NCBI GenBank assembly: GCA_949317995.1
Contig: OX439042.1
Location: forward strand, 19,695,174 to 19,759,173
DNA length: 64,000 bases
Source: Acholoe squamosa
Lineage: Eukaryota; Annelida; Polychaeta; Phyllodocida; Polynoidae
Direction of reading: 5' to 3'
Below, in pieces: positions 47,592-61,916 of the stretch. The notes below the pieces were generated by a model. The model made no database searches, was not told where the DNA came from, and saw only the letters and a program-made list of their open reading frames with translations. How positions within the stretch are numbered: position 1 is the stretch's first letter; each line of letters opens with the position of its first letter. The translations under genes and the position numbers were made by a program.

Positions 47592-49533
47592 CCTAAATTT
47601 TACCCATACTTGTCCTTAAATTTGTGTAGTGACAGTTGTGACATTACATGTCCTTTTTCTTTTTTGGGGGATGGCTGATGGCGAAGTTCAATCTTGCTCA
47701 GGGACCACTTAGGCCAAGTCATTAAAATAACTTGGATTAGCTGAAACTTTGGGGGGCCAGAGTAAAAAAAAAAAGTTTCAAAATGACCCTCAGATACCTA
47801 GCGCCCAGAGGAAAAAGCCATTAAAAGTTACGTTTTTGGGCACCTATGACACCTTTTTGTCACCAGGTAAAAAAAAATGTATTAGGTATCAGGTGTTTTT
47901 TTTCTCAAATGCCAAAAATCCCAGCAGTGGATCCGTAATCCATATGGATTTTTTTTCTGCCAATGGATGACCAGAATCATAGGTGTGAGAGCCTGCAATA
48001 CATTGCCAAAGCCCCACATTGGCTCTGATTCACATATTAGTTGTTGTTTATGAGCCAGTATTTATGATAAGTGTACAAATGCAGTATTCCGTAAGGTGTA
48101 GTGACCATTATGCATAAACTCCACTTTATTAAACAAAAATGTGGTGAGTGAAGATCATCCATCAATGCTCTTTAGGGGTTATTCTGGATGCAATCTAGTA
48201 GTTAGTGCAATTAATCAGACACTGATGTTGCTTTACATTGCTAAATAATTATGTTTCAACCGCTTTTGACTTCCATTTCCCTTTATTTGACGTCATTCAT
48301 ACTTAGATGTTCATTATAAATTGGACTACTAAATTGCATAAGGACTGAATTCTTAAAAAAAAAAAATCAAATATGAGAAAAAATGTCTAGGTAGGGTGGA
48401 TTTCTCAAATTAGGTAGGGCAACCAGAAACACAACCTTTTTTTTAGACCTAACCACCCTCCATAAAGCGTTGTCTTGTGTCTGGATATCTTGAGTATGCT
48501 TAGTCATTTACACAACTAAACCCATCACAAGTAAATACCAATATACAATGTATCAGACATACCGTTAGCCATTATGGAGTTCACTGTCTGGATGGTAACT
48601 AAGTACAATCTTTATAGATTAAAATGTCATAGTACATTCTAGGAGGCCAGCAGACAATAAATCATCTTCGTGTGACAGACTCAGGCCGGTCCGCACAGCG
48701 ACACTGTCATAAACCTATTATATTCCCCATATCTCCCCTTTTTTCATGCTTGGCCCATCTTTATTGAATATGAGGACACACCCCAATAGGTACCATCAAT
48801 ACCTCTGTCTCCCAGTCTTTGTTGTCTGGTAACCTCTCTATCTACCATAATCCATACAGTGCATGTAGCACTGGGGGGCTGGACTATAGATGCCATCCTT
48901 TCCACAAAATGTCGAATTCAAAAATGTAGATAATACAAAGCAGCACCCCTGTTGCACTATGTTTTGGCATTGAGTATTTGTAGATATATACTGCAGAAGA
49001 GACACGCACTTCCTGTAATACTTTGGCTTTCAGCTATCACCATAAATTCATTTTATCTCAAAATAGCTTAGTTTCCTGGGGGGGGGGGGTACTGCTATAG
49101 GAGGGGTATGTACAATATCACGACCTTACCACACGTCGGCGTGAAGTTGTCAAGCCCGTCACACTCCCTGATGATGAGGTATTAATTATGACGATATGTG
49201 TCTATTAATAGGTAGGTCTTTTCAACCACCCCATAAAGACCCGTTAGTGGGTGGGCTCTACAGGGTACACCACGTTAATGTTCATGTGTGGCCCTGCACT
49301 ATCTAATAATACTCGGTGTGTCTACATGTATCTATTGCAGTTCATGTTAGACCCCAGATAGGCCTAACTGGGTGAAATCTCACTGTCTCCAAATTTAGGT
49401 CCATGCCTCTGTATTCAGGTCATTATACATAGTAAAGTAAAAACATCGTGATAATACATGCTGAAACAGAACACAGCCTCAATGGTATTGTCCTGACAAG
49501 ACAAGACTGAATTGAATACAAACTGCTACCCAC
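47592..49533 (-). other. Intron 2, 5' part: AT-rich, repeat remnants
   Basis: There is no supported gene. A/T-rich remnant sequence with several A or T runs lies at 47640-47960 and again at 48340-48460. The second stretch repeats the phrase aggtaggg twice and is probably a decayed small element. A 12-base poly-G tract sits at 49078-49089. Confidence 0.5.
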
Positions 49534-49906
49534 CATATTCTGCTTGGTGTCCAGATACATACTGGCCACTTCTGCCTTGTCCACCCCAGTAGTGTTGTTA
49601 TTATTATTCGCGTGCTTCTCCTCCCTGCCGCACGGGGGCGTCCCTCTAGACGTGCGCTGTCGTGTAGAGACGCGCTCTGACGACTTCCGGTGGCGTTCCC
49701 CGTTGGCATGGACGCGTTCTACGTTGCTATGTGCGCGGGTGTGGTGTCGCCTTGAGGAGGAGGCGTGGCTAGCGTGGCTGGTGTGGCTGTGGCGGGAGTG
49801 GCTGCTGTGGCTGGACTTGCCGAGACTGCTGCCCACGCTCTGGACGTCGTCCATGCTACCCGCCCACGGCGGGGCGACGACACTTCCGCCGTCGCCGCTC
49901 ACACCC
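49534..49906 (-). CDS. Internal coding exon (exon 2), Ser/His-rich and helical at its end
   Basis: The exon follows a strong acceptor with a pyrimidine tract (tctatttttattttccag) and runs to a plausible donor (ATG|gtgggt). It contributes one base of a split codon plus 124 codons. The peptide starts GVSGDGGSVV. It passes through a Ser/His repeat tract with SHS, SHT and SHA units, a basic R/H/S stretch and five Asn in a row. It ends VASMYLDTKQNM, which looks helical. The exon is GC-rich against AT-rich flanking intron, as in exon 3. It begins after an intron of phase 2, matching the end of the exon at 62659, and ends in phase 0, matching exon 3. The hydrophobic spacing of its last residues continues into exon 3. 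The open frame continues past the donor, so the exon end is the least certain point. A GTG in the exon could look like a start but is simply internal. Confidence 0.75.
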
Positions 49907-52900
49907 CTGGAAAATAAAAATAGATATTATTGTAGTTACTCTATATTTCTTATAAAACTTAACTGTTTTAGAAAATTTACACCGGTTAAATTATGAGCGT
50001 TATCTCAGATTACACTGACCCAACATTCACCTAGTGCTGGGATGGCCAGGTACATGGACATGGTTTGGGTTTTACCAAAGGACCAATGCATGTATCGACT
50101 TCCTTATCTGCACTATGATATGCATACATATTACAACCTAATGTATCCATATCTGCATGCATCACACCCCAACCCAAGATACACGTATCCAACCCTAACC
50201 ACTTCAAATGTGGCAAAATATCCCTACCTTATCCCACGGTAGCCACACTTAATGATATGATATTACATTGATATGGCCAAGAGATAAGACCAATATGATA
50301 ATCCGTTGGATTAATGTCCAACACATCGTGGTGACAAGAGGCACTATTGTATATCACCTCTACTCCACCCCACACCTTGCTCATATGGTACATTATGACT
50401 AAAATATAGACCCATCAACCCTTGCTTCCGTTTGTGCTATATGACTATAAATCTACCGTAATTGTTTTCAATATGTACACTTTATATGTAAAAATCATCC
50501 TGAAGAGTCTGAATTCCTGCTATAATCTCTAATGGTGTAAGAAAGCCGTAGAAATCAAGGCAATGACCATGATGGCGCCATATGATGGCGCCAGAGCCTC
50601 TTCACCAGGTTCACACCACGTCCACCTTACTTATCTTACTGACTTCTACCCACACTGAGGCTTGCCCTATTCTGAATTGGACATTTCCATGTACAAAATG
50701 TGGCATTTTTCATTTATACTTTTACATTTTGTGATGTAGTAAGTCTACGTGTAATCAGATTTACTGAGGTATAGTAGACTACCCAGCAGCGCACAAAACA
50801 AAACTGGGAACAACTCAACTGAAAAGAAATCGAATTCAGTTGTCCTGTGGATTCCCATTAGGAAGCCCTACCATCTGACTTGAGTTCAACTAACAACACT
50901 ATTTATGTATTCTAATTGACTAATGGCGGGATAATCATCTACAATGTTGTTTCTGGCTGTCCATTAGGAAGTCATAAAAGATGCCAGAGTGCTTCACGCC
51001 AACCCGTTCTATCTTGTTGTAGTGGTAATCCCTGCATTCTTTATAAGGTACGAATTGTAACAGTCTCCCATTGTCTGTGGTGTAAAGCAAAGCTAGCCAC
51101 TGGGCATGTCAATCATTGGATATGTCGTCAAAAAAAGTCATAATACCAAATGACGTAAGGTAAATCCTTGATACCTGAAAAGTTTTAATTTGCCTCTGGT
51201 AAACATAGATAATACGCTTTGTGATGTTTTCAATCTCATCGCCGGAATGAATACTGACTGTGTTCGGATAAACCTCTTCTACGAGGTAAAACATCCAAAT
51301 ATCGACCCAGTCTGTAAAAGCCAAAATACAAAGCACTTACAACCTCCAAAATCTTGCCTTGCGTCACAAGAGCCTAAAATCCCTCCAATCATTACATCAT
51401 GCAAATCCTTAGCCAGCAGGGAGGGACGTCAAATCCCCAATAGCCCCAGGTCTTAACCGACACTGTCCCATTTCCTGGGACGAGTCCTTGTGACAGTCCA
51501 GGGCGGTGCAGTAATAGCCTGGCCTCCCAATATTGGTGATCTGAGCACAAATCACAACAGAATTTCATTCTAAAGCTCCAAGGCCATGCAGCTTCCCTAT
51601 AGATAACCCAAACTATGGGTGTATCAAAAAGCTCCCCAGGGACGCATCTCATATTTATAATAAACATCAGTTTGTTGTTTAATATAGTTGAATTGTCAGT
51701 TCTTGTTGTCACTGGCTGTTTTGGGACCCACCCTGGGGAGGGACCGTTTTGTCCCTCTCCTGTTCATCAGCGGATTAGCGCCCAGTGGACACTCTGTGTA
51801 GGGATAATGCGGAACTACATACACGCCCAACAATGACCGGGATTAGGCACAATAGTAACTAGGATTAGGCCCCAAGTGTCGCTGGACAATGTCAGGACAA
51901 CGGGACATCTTGTTAAGGTGTGCCCGTGATTGGACGCGAATAATGTCAGGGAAGATTGAGAATATGTCAGGGCGGGAAGTTGTTATGTCAGAAATCATCC
52001 TTTAATCCCCTTATTTCCCAACAAGAAAAGACTGTAAAGGGCTCTCAATGATTTCAATGGAAGGAATATTTTTCAAAAAAGCACTGCGCTTGGTGAGGTG
52101 TAAAAAGGGGTGATTTTAGGTGGGGAGTTACATCAGAAAATCCAAAAGCTGTAAGGCTGTAAACCAAAGTCTCAACAACAAAACACTTATGACATGGAAC
52201 TTTTATTAAAACCAACATGGCCTATCTTCTAATTTATATTTTATTTCTTGAATTCAGCAGAGGAATAATGGCTACCAACGCCTGGTTGGCTTCCTAAGTG
52301 TAGTGACCCTGCCCTAGCTGACCCCTAGAGACAATTTTCCCTTTAACAATCACTCAAAACCCAAGAAGCCATGAGGGTGCTTGTTATCCAGATGTACTAA
52401 TATAAATAGGCCCAGTGTGTATGAATGTTCTGATTTTGGGGCTGGATGTTGGTCAGTGCAGCTGAATGGTCATGTTGTGACCCCCCAATTGGGAACCGAT
52501 TATCAATGTGCGTGTTGACCACACTGACCAGGGGGACCTCCCATGGATACGGTCTCCATCTTTGACCACCATTGTTGTGTTGAGCACACCCAGGGGAGAG
52601 GGGGTTAACAGTTTGTCAGGTGGTCAAGGTGTACTACCCCCTCCTGGGGGTGAACTCACCTGACGCCACACCTGACAACTGATATCAAATTTACTGGCAT
52701 GGTAATGATATGTGGCTCCTCATCACTGTAGATTGGACAGTCTCCACATCTCATAGGCAAAACTAGTCAAGCTCTGTTACAGCCTGTATGATATGCAAAC
52801 AGAGCCCCACCTGACATAAATATTTGCAACATCTTAGTTGGGTGAGGATTTGGTATCACTTAAGAGCCGATCGATCGTATCCTAGCCTACACTTCATGAT

Positions 52901-54617
52901 GATTTTTTTAAATGTCAAATGAATGAAGGCAATGGGCTGTACTAATTGCCTGGTGTATCCCTCTCTGTTTCTCTAGGTTACTGACTGACTTGTGCATAAA
53001 AATATACAACAGGTTGGGGAGAGGAGGCATTCCTGTGGTATGATCCCCCTTCTCTCCCTCCTTGGTGCCCTACATAGCTCCAACCCCCTAACGCCGCAGG
53101 TAACAACAGCACACTTACCTGTGCACACCTGACACGCGGGCCTTGATCCAGCCAGGGTGCTGGGGGATCTGGAGGAGGATGTGTATATTTGGAGGTGGTT
53201 ATGGAGATCGTACCCTATTTGGTGGTGACCACACAGGCCAATACACATTGGTGGTTGCCATGACAAAGCGTGAACAATGTACTTTCACCTCATTATATTT
53301 ATCAAGAAAACTTTCTGTGAGACATATCAAATGTTGTTTTATATGGTCACAGTGTTAACCACTCCTTGTTATCTATTGTTTGGGCCATTGTATGGTAACA
53401 ACTTCCTCCAGATAACTACATTGAACTTTTTTTATATAAAATTGCAGTACGGTAATTTACCAAACCACTACAAAACATATTCGTAGTGATATGTGAATAC
53501 AATTAATTTGAATAGGATATAAAACTAATGCTCCAAACGGTTACAAAAAGTGAATTTCTGTAAATAATGGTTGGGAGGATGGCTGGGCCTGCATTATCAA
53601 TCTCATCTCTACCTTCCTAAAATGATCAAAGGTCGTGGGAAGTTACCTGGAGAAAGGCGCAGATGAAAGGTGTGTTGATGATCAAGGATCAAAGATCGGC
53701 GTGTGCTATATGATCAAAGCATGCCGCCTGGATCATCCCCTACCCTTTATGTACAGATCATTCTTAATCCACTCACACCAATATCTCATCCAGGGACTAT
53801 TTCCTCATTTTGAAATTACCACCGCATGTCTTGACATAAGCTCGGCCACAGAACTTCCCAAAATATCCTCACACACGCGATCCTGCCTTAAGTGCTGACC
53901 TTAAAATGAAATTTAGTTCCATGATTATGGCGTTTATTTGGGCAGGAAGGGGATGTAGGGGCTATCTGCCTTGCACTGAGGCAGTTTGGGTCATTAACTT
54001 AATTGGTTGAGAATAACTGCGTCTGTGGCCTTCTTTGTCAGAGGTGTAGCCCAATTAGAGCAGATATAACTGGGCACTGATGATTCATACCACAGTAATT
54101 AGCAATATGTCACCTTATACCTATGGAAGAATTTGAGTATACATTTTACACTATGTCATCTTACTGGTATTAATTTAGGTTTCTTTTTGTTAATGATGAT
54201 TATGGTTACAAACACCAGTCACTATATGTTGATCGTACATGTATTTTGCAATCGTCACAGATTCACATGAGCATTTAGAGGGAAGAGTTGACAACCAAAT
54301 CAGCAGGAATATACAAGATATAAGCTCCGCGTAGGGGAATCCCCCAAAACCTATTTGCTACCCCCTGGATATGAGTATATACAAGATATTTCAAAGACCA
54401 AAGTAAGCCAAAAATGTTGACACATGTTTTAATATATCAGCAAGAACTTATGTCGGATTTGAACATTACAAAAGAAAAAAGATAATCAAAATTCCCTTGA
54501 GATGTTACAAAATCCCTTCACGACCACCCTCTGGCTTTACATCCGTATTTATCCAGATTCGTTGACATTTTACTTTAAAACCCACACACCCCCTGGTGGG
54601 AAAACATTGACATTGAG

Positions 54618-54774
54618 GCCCTCTTGTTGGCAGCAATCAGATAGGCGGTGGTCAGGTGCTGGAGAGAGTAGGGAATCTGTGGTGAGTGGCCAACAAGAGC
54701 CCTCTTGTTGGCAGCAATCAGATAGGCGGTGGTCAGGTGCTGGAGAGAGTAGGGAATCTGTGGTGAGTGGCCAA
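54618..54774. repeat. 81-bp tandem duplication
   Basis: The unit starts gccctcttgttggcagcaat at 54618 and again at 54699, nearly identical through about 76 bp of the second copy. Eighty-one is a multiple of three, so the overlapping open frames repeat in register and look longer than chance. No gene is implied. Confidence 0.85.
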
Positions 54775-55127
54775 ACACAGTGGTGCTGACTTTGTTTGTT
54801 GCTGTCACCGATATGTGGACAAACCCCACACACTGACAGTTGGTCCGGTGTCACAGGTGTCAGCCCAGTCTCCCCATAGCAGATAGAGGTGTCACAAGGG
54901 GCTACGGAGGAATCTAAAAAAACTAATTCGACACTATGATTGCATTTTCTACAACTAATAATTACTATGTAAATATACAACAACACTATCAAATATTGAT
55001 TCCATGATCATGAATGATATATAAACCCATGCCCTATGTTATATATTTTTTACACCAGCTACCATGTTGATATAATATTTCATCATTTGGCACTTCCCAA
55101 ACCTGCACATTTAAATGCCCTATTTTC

Positions 55128-55214
<87 letters not shown>
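55128..55214. repeat. GT then TA microsatellite
   Basis: About 11 GT units followed by about 32 TA units without interruption. Confidence 0.95.
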
Positions 55215-55215
<1 letters not shown>

Positions 55216-58200
55216 CCTTGGTCATCATGATCCCTTGTGCCTTTCCCACGGTAAGCTAGGTGTTTCGGCCAATACTATAAGGGGGTCTTCCCCTCACCAT
55301 TACACTCTACTGCTGACAATTTACCTGGCAGGGAGGGCGACGTCCAAAGGGTGTAACCAAACCCAACTCATGGTTAGAAAGTCTCAGCAGCTACAGAATC
55401 CAGGTAGTCTTAGATCGTACATCCATGTCATATCCAGTCCCTTACTAAAGAGGATGTCACCTCCTCCTGTCCCTTAGGCCCTCCTGAGTGTTTAGTTTTG
55501 TAGGAGGTGATGTGTTTATAAGATCCCTCGCAGTAGACTAGTTCCTTGGGTGTACGTGTGTGTTATGGAGGAGACCTGTATATAAGGGTAGGACAGTTGT
55601 ATGTCTGTCTACCTGCCGACCTAGCAGCAGTGGGGCGGCACACAAGTCGTCTTGTCACCGTGTCACCCTCCCTTAACACCCCCCAATACGACCGTCTTAG
55701 TCATGTAATGGTCCACGACCTGTCACAGCATTATGTCTCCCCTCCTCCTCCTGCACACACCCAGCTATGTCCTCCTCCACGACGTCAACAGCGTCTTAAT
55801 CATGACGTTGCTAGTGGTGTTTTTGGATTAAAACACTCCTCTGCTAGTTCCAACTAAAGTATCCTCACAGGTACTTGTAGAAGGTGGCACTGATCTGATA
55901 AAAGGTTCTGTATATAGATGGTATAAACGCTGTCCTTCTAGTCCCAGTGACAGGTCAGCTTTATGATGTAGGGCGCTGTGAAGGGTGTGTACTGACCAGT
56001 GGTTAGGACTGTGTACCTGTACAGGTGAGAGGGTGGAGGTGTTGCAGACTACGTGTCAGTAGGGTGAGGGTAGGGTAAGGTATAGGCAGACCTGTAACAA
56101 GAAGAAGCCTTCTCCTGTCCTTCCTTTAACCCCCTTAAACTATACGCTCCAGCAAGCATCCTACCCACCACCAGCACACTACAATACACATGGAGACAGT
56201 CCTAGGTGGGTCTCCATACCTCCTGCACTCACCTTCTCTGTCCCAATTCCACCCTCACCCTACTTAACAATAGCCTGGTGGGCGGCCCTGCTAGGACGCC
56301 CACATACTGGGATGATGCATTTTCTTTACCTCAGGTTTTAGTCCTATCCCTGTAATAAGCTTCTAGGATGCATCATAATCCCTGCATTCTTCTAGCCATG
56401 CACTGTCTTGCTTTCATAGCCACGCAGTGTCCATTGTCTTATTTCCAGCACTCCCACCATAATTACAGAGATCGGGGGAAAAGAGACAGTGGGCGAGACT
56501 AAGTTTACATAAAATCTTGACGGTACTGAAAACAAACAGTTAATAGGTGGTTATAATTTTCTTCTTAGATCTGAAGGACAGGACAAACCATGAAGAGATG
56601 ATTGTACTTTACCGTCGCTTCGACTACCGCGATAGTACTTCGACACTTCCCCATTCTCACCAATGCCCATCCCATTTAACAATGCCAATACTTATACACA
56701 GTCCACATACAGGTACAACTGCCACAATCAGACATGTAAACTCATTCCACTGTCTGGGAGAACAAAAATCTCCCCCATTATATTCCTTCTATTGGTATAT
56801 CTACGTCATGTATTGCCCCTGACAGTTCTGTAGACTTGTCATTTATATGCTGCCAGTATCAGGTGGTGAGAAGTCAATCGTCAACTGCAGGAAATAGTTC
56901 TTGTCTCCTGCTTTAATTGGGTGGCGGAGTGATTAATAGACAGTTCCCAGGTATGGTGATTAATAGCCAGTTTGTACTTGTCATTATCAATGGACAGTTT
57001 GCTGCTTTGCTGTACCACCACTATCACCCCCCCCCCCTCAGGGTGCCCAAGAAAGGTGATCTGAAAATAATCACTTAAAATGGGTGCACACTTCTTTCTA
57101 TGCCTTCTCCAAGGCGCTCAGCAAGTGGTTGACGGGCGACCTGGTGCTGCCACCTGGGTGTCATAAAAAGGACATATAACAAAGTGCTGGCTGAGTGCAG
57201 ATCAAGATGGGGGTCAAGTGTTCCGCATCAATGAACCTCAGGTCACCTTAATATACCTTAACGCCTATCTACCAGCCAAGCACAAGAGCCTACAATCTTT
57301 CCATACAAGTACTGTTGATAAATATGAGGGGGGTCCCCCACATTTTTAAGGGGGGATTTGCACATAGAGCATTCCATGAGTTCAAACTTTTCAGTATAAC
57401 ATAGGAATCAGTCAATGATTGGACGTCTTGGTGGAGGGGGGGGGGGTCGGTAGACTTGTCACTTGAGTAGGAAGATGGCCTGGATCCTCCCAATCACGAG
57501 TGTGCTGGGGAGAAATAGAGATGTGTATAGAGTCTATACGATCCGTCTCTACCAGTCAGTGACATGTTCCGCCCGTCTCACGGCTGGCCTGCTCCCTTTT
57601 CACCACCTCATGTACTTTAACACAGTCAGAGGGTCATACATACAGTGAAGGGCCACATGGTGCTTCAATGTAGTAAGTCCATTCAGGAATGCATCATGCC
57701 GGCCCTACAGAAGTGTATCAACTCAATCAGGTCGCCATGATGCATGCATGCGATTCAGGGGGAGCAGACTGGTCAGGGGTGCATTATAAATGCATCTTGA
57801 CGTTGCATCTATGCACACTATGTGCCCTTAAATGGTCAAATCCAGCCAGGCACACAACATCCTATCGTTTTTCTTACCCATTAGTGCCCAGAGGCTCCAA
57901 TTTATGTTTGCCCCACAAAAAATTACAACAGTGTTTATTCTAGAGTGAAGGCCATTTCAAACTGATTTCAGGTCGGATTTGATACCTTCCGAATGTGAAA
58001 ACTAATACCCACTGGTGTATGACGTGGGTGGTCTCTTTCATGGAAAAAGCTTGTTTGATTTACTTTCTTTAATTAAATGCCGTTGCACCGAAACACAAAC
58101 AATCATGTGGTAATCAAGCTGAAAGTGCCGTGCAAGACAAAGAAGGGCCTAACTATTACAAAAGGAAGGTACGAATACTCAAATTGAAAAAGAAAATGTT

Positions 58201-61200
58201 TGAACTGAAAAATACACATATCCAGAACCGTGAAGGATTCCAATTTTGGTTTTTTTTTTAAAAACCTCTAATCAGCAAAAGATTCCGATGAGTCCCTTTA
58301 TTCTTTCCTCAAATAATCCATTGGTTTCAAATTTCAGGCCAGATCTCAATTAAGTATTCATTGGTGGAGTATTCTCGTTCAAGCCTATCCTCCCCTGGGT
58401 GGTATTGTGAGAGTATTGTGTTGTAAACTGAAGTGGTTCCAGTTTAGCACAGACACAGAAATCGATCCAACCCCTTTCACTGTACCTACAACCATCTGTT
58501 GGGGGCCATTCTTTGCACAGTACCAGATTAAGGCTAGCCTATGTCAAGTGAGCAGCCTTGGCGTTATCATTACATCAGGCGTAGGCCTCATTGGCCGGCC
58601 GTTAGCTGCCATCTTTTGTCTGTATTGGAGGGTGTAGGGGTCCTCCCACAATGCCCTATATGGGTGAGGTGTGAGGTGGCACAATTCACCTCACCATACG
58701 GATTACACAAGACCCCCACTAAATCCTTTATGGGAGCGATTGATCAAAATTTGTCTAGCTCCTGGGAGTGGGATTGGGGGAGGTTTGACAGTGTGGGGTG
58801 TGAGATGGGGCACCCCAGGAGACCACAGCATCCCGACAAGGTGTTTATTAATCACCTCCACCCACCACCCCTCCTATCAGTCCCAATATTGAACTGCAAA
58901 ACTCAGGGGAATATCTCTACACTAAATGATTTGAAATTCTCATTAAGGTTAAATAGATTGTGAATATGGGGTTCTTGAGATCTTTCTACTTGGCCGATGA
59001 TGTGTGTTGATCTTGCCTTTAAGGGATAAGACCAAGTACTTGACTTTCTCAATATCTCCTACACGACTCAACTCCTGAGCACAAAGTTATGAGGCACACT
59101 GAAGTACATGTACTTATATAGCCTACTAACGTGGATCCGCTCAAGTACATTGTATCCTAAATGTAGAAATATTATTGAGCTTACTGATAAATTCGGTAAA
59201 AAATATATACATACTGAATAATTACTATTAATTGTTAATATTTCAGAATATAACTATCAAGCTCAAAAGGGGAATTGGCATTATGAAACATACAGTAGTT
59301 GCATAGAATGTTGGGTACCCGGGGTCGGGTACCTATGACCAATATGTAAACAACTTTTGACCATCGACCAGCGGTTACGAGTTCGCGCCTTTGACACTAG
59401 GTGTCAGCACCGCGCCAGTCCGAGCTCGTACGCGGACAACCTATAGTTGGCCAAACCATAAGAACCACACTGAACCAATAAAACCGTGGTTAAAAAAATG
59501 CAGTGTAGGTTGTTAGGGAAAAAAAACACAATACCTTATTCAGGAATCTCATGGGGAATTTCAGATAAATGATTAACAAATTTCACAACGTTTCCAGACA
59601 ATTTTAAGGCGCTGATCTTGTTGGGTTGGTTGGTTAATTTTTTAAATCAGGGTGAAAATGCAAGCCCCAAACGCAAGTAGAACAGTGGGTGACAGCCAGA
59701 AAACTAGTCAAATTAGATGTGTTTTTGAGTGAATGGGGCCCATGCTGGGTGTGAAGGTGGGATCTGTAGACTGGGCACCCGCACAGGGGATGACAATGTC
59801 AGTGGTAAGGGCAGGTAATCAGACAGACAGGAGGGTGTGAGGACTGACAGGGAAGGTGAGGGACACCACCGTCACCCCACACCTGGACATTACACGCATG
59901 AAGGCAGCTAAGCACTGTGTCTATCCTCCACCATAGAAAATTAGCACCAACTGTGAGCCATGCTTGTAGTCTTGGAGTTTCACCACTCTAACAGTCATAT
60001 TGATAAGCAAAAGAAATATGTTGTGAAACTCATGTAGATTTGGAAGCTTGCTAAATTCATTCCACAAAAAGATTATTGTTTAACATGAATGACAATGAAG
60101 CCGATATGTATTCTTCATATGATCAATGGGTATCCTGTATCTGTATCTGCGATTTAGAAACGGGGCAAAGAAACATATGGAGAGGCTACCGAGAGGCTAG
60201 CAGGTCCCGCGCCCAATACACATGGAGATTGTACCCATATGTTTCAGGCTAACCACGATCTAGTCTGGGATGAGTAGGTTTGAGTAGGTCTAAGTCAACA
60301 CTATAGTTTATATAAAACCAGTCATACAAAGGCAGCTTGTTTGTCTTACGATGACTATCTGTGTAAGTACGGTTTGCTGATGACGTCTATGAATAGTGGT
60401 ACTGTGATGTAAGAGTACGTCCAGTGGTAACGGGACATCGGTTCATTGGACATACCGTTAGATGGATACAGAAAGACAGCCGCCTTGTTTACACAAAGAC
60501 ACTCTGTTTGCTTGGTCTCAAATTAGACCCAGCACAAAAGGCAGACTCCAGAATCTAAGCCAAGTTATACAGCCAATGCACATGTATAATGTACACGGCT
60601 TGAGTGTAAGTGGAAAGGGGTGTATCCTTGGTTGTATTCCTATTTAACAGGCTGACTTGATACAAGGGTTGACGGCCCATCTGAATTCAATATGGGGGTC
60701 ACTCATTAGTTGTAGACAAATAACATGAATGGACAAACTAGTGTTGAAACTGTTGATACCTTAACACATATTCAAATGGATCTCCACCTTTCAATGCAAA
60801 GGTGTTTGGTGTGGCGATCCATCCACGTTTTTGATCCATTCAGTCAGGTGTGTTTCTTTGTGAGTATCATTTGTACGAGTGCATATCCACTCTCCTGCAC
60901 CCCATCCACCCCTCTATGCCCTAGGCCAACCTGACAATGCAAACCTTTGAGACTAGTCACCCTTCCTCCTGACCCTATACCCAAAGATATAGAGACCGTG
61001 TGTTATCAGTACATGTCTGCAGCATCCTGTGCTGGAGGGTTCTGGAGGATGCTGGAGGCTGTGGATGTGAACCAGCACCCTTAGGGTTCAGGAGGAGGTG
61101 ATGCAACCTGCAGGGAGCTACAACACACAGAACAGAGGTAGTGTGTGGTGGCAGGTCAGCTCGGTAAACCTGTCCACACCCTCACCATCCTCCTGTACCT

Positions 61201-61767
61201 GCACCATCTCACCCCCCTCTAATGTCCATCAGCTAAAAACCCTAATCTAACATGCAGGTGCTTCAGCTCTGATAATGATGACAGCAGGTTACCAGTGATT
61301 GCCAATAAATCTGTCCATACCAATCCTATCTTATACACTATGAGTTAAATGGGGGCATGGTATAGGTGGATTGGATGTTTGTTTTAACATTCACTGATTC
61401 CGTCGCATCTGCATCTTTCCTGGAGGTAAGGTTGGGAAGGTTGCAGATAATCTTTATCTTTCTTTCAATTAACTCTGCTCCTCCCCACCCTCAGGCAACC
61501 TGTATTGACTGTCTTGGTCCAATTCCTCAGTGTCAGTTTTCTCTTAAACTAGAAAGAATGACCACTGAGATAGACAATGGGATGAGTCTGTAGGAAAGAG
61601 GGTGGTGCATATGTTGCTGGTAATGGGTGTAGTTGATTAAAGACCAGGAGGAAAGGGGATCAGGTATCCATTTTACCTGTATAAGGTTCAGAGGCTGACC
61701 ACCACACCTCCACCCTGTACACAGGTACACAGAGGGACACACCTTCCCTTTGCCACCAACCTTTTAG

Positions 61768-61916
61768 CGCCACCAAGGGGCGGGGAGCTTGGGGCGCCGC
61801 GCCTGGCTCACCTCACTGATTACTAGGTGGCGCCACCCGAGCTAATGGAATTAAAGACAGATAATATGCGGCGGTTACAATTTGTACCCCGGGACTTTGC
61901 CAACAGGGGGCGGTGC
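61768..61916. promoter_or_regulatory. Two CTCF-like cores upstream in intron 1
   Basis: GCGCCACCAAGGGGCGGGG at 61768 and CCAACAGGGGGCGGTGC at 61900 both match the CCASYAGRKGGCRS-type core by eye on the plus strand. A GGTGGCGCCACC palindrome-like block at 61827 lies between them. A third match, GCGCCAGCAAGGGGCA, is at 62500, 160 bp from the first coding exon. Confidence 0.35.

Noticed and set aside
55115..55477. 120-codon plus frame at the GT/TA microsatellite
   Set aside because: Its first half is a translated dinucleotide repeat (YIYIYI); the remainder has no motif.
59380..59450. Possible tRNA-like segment (ggttacgagttcgcgcc)
   Set aside because: No A box or cloverleaf can be drawn; only a short TGACAC dyad is present.
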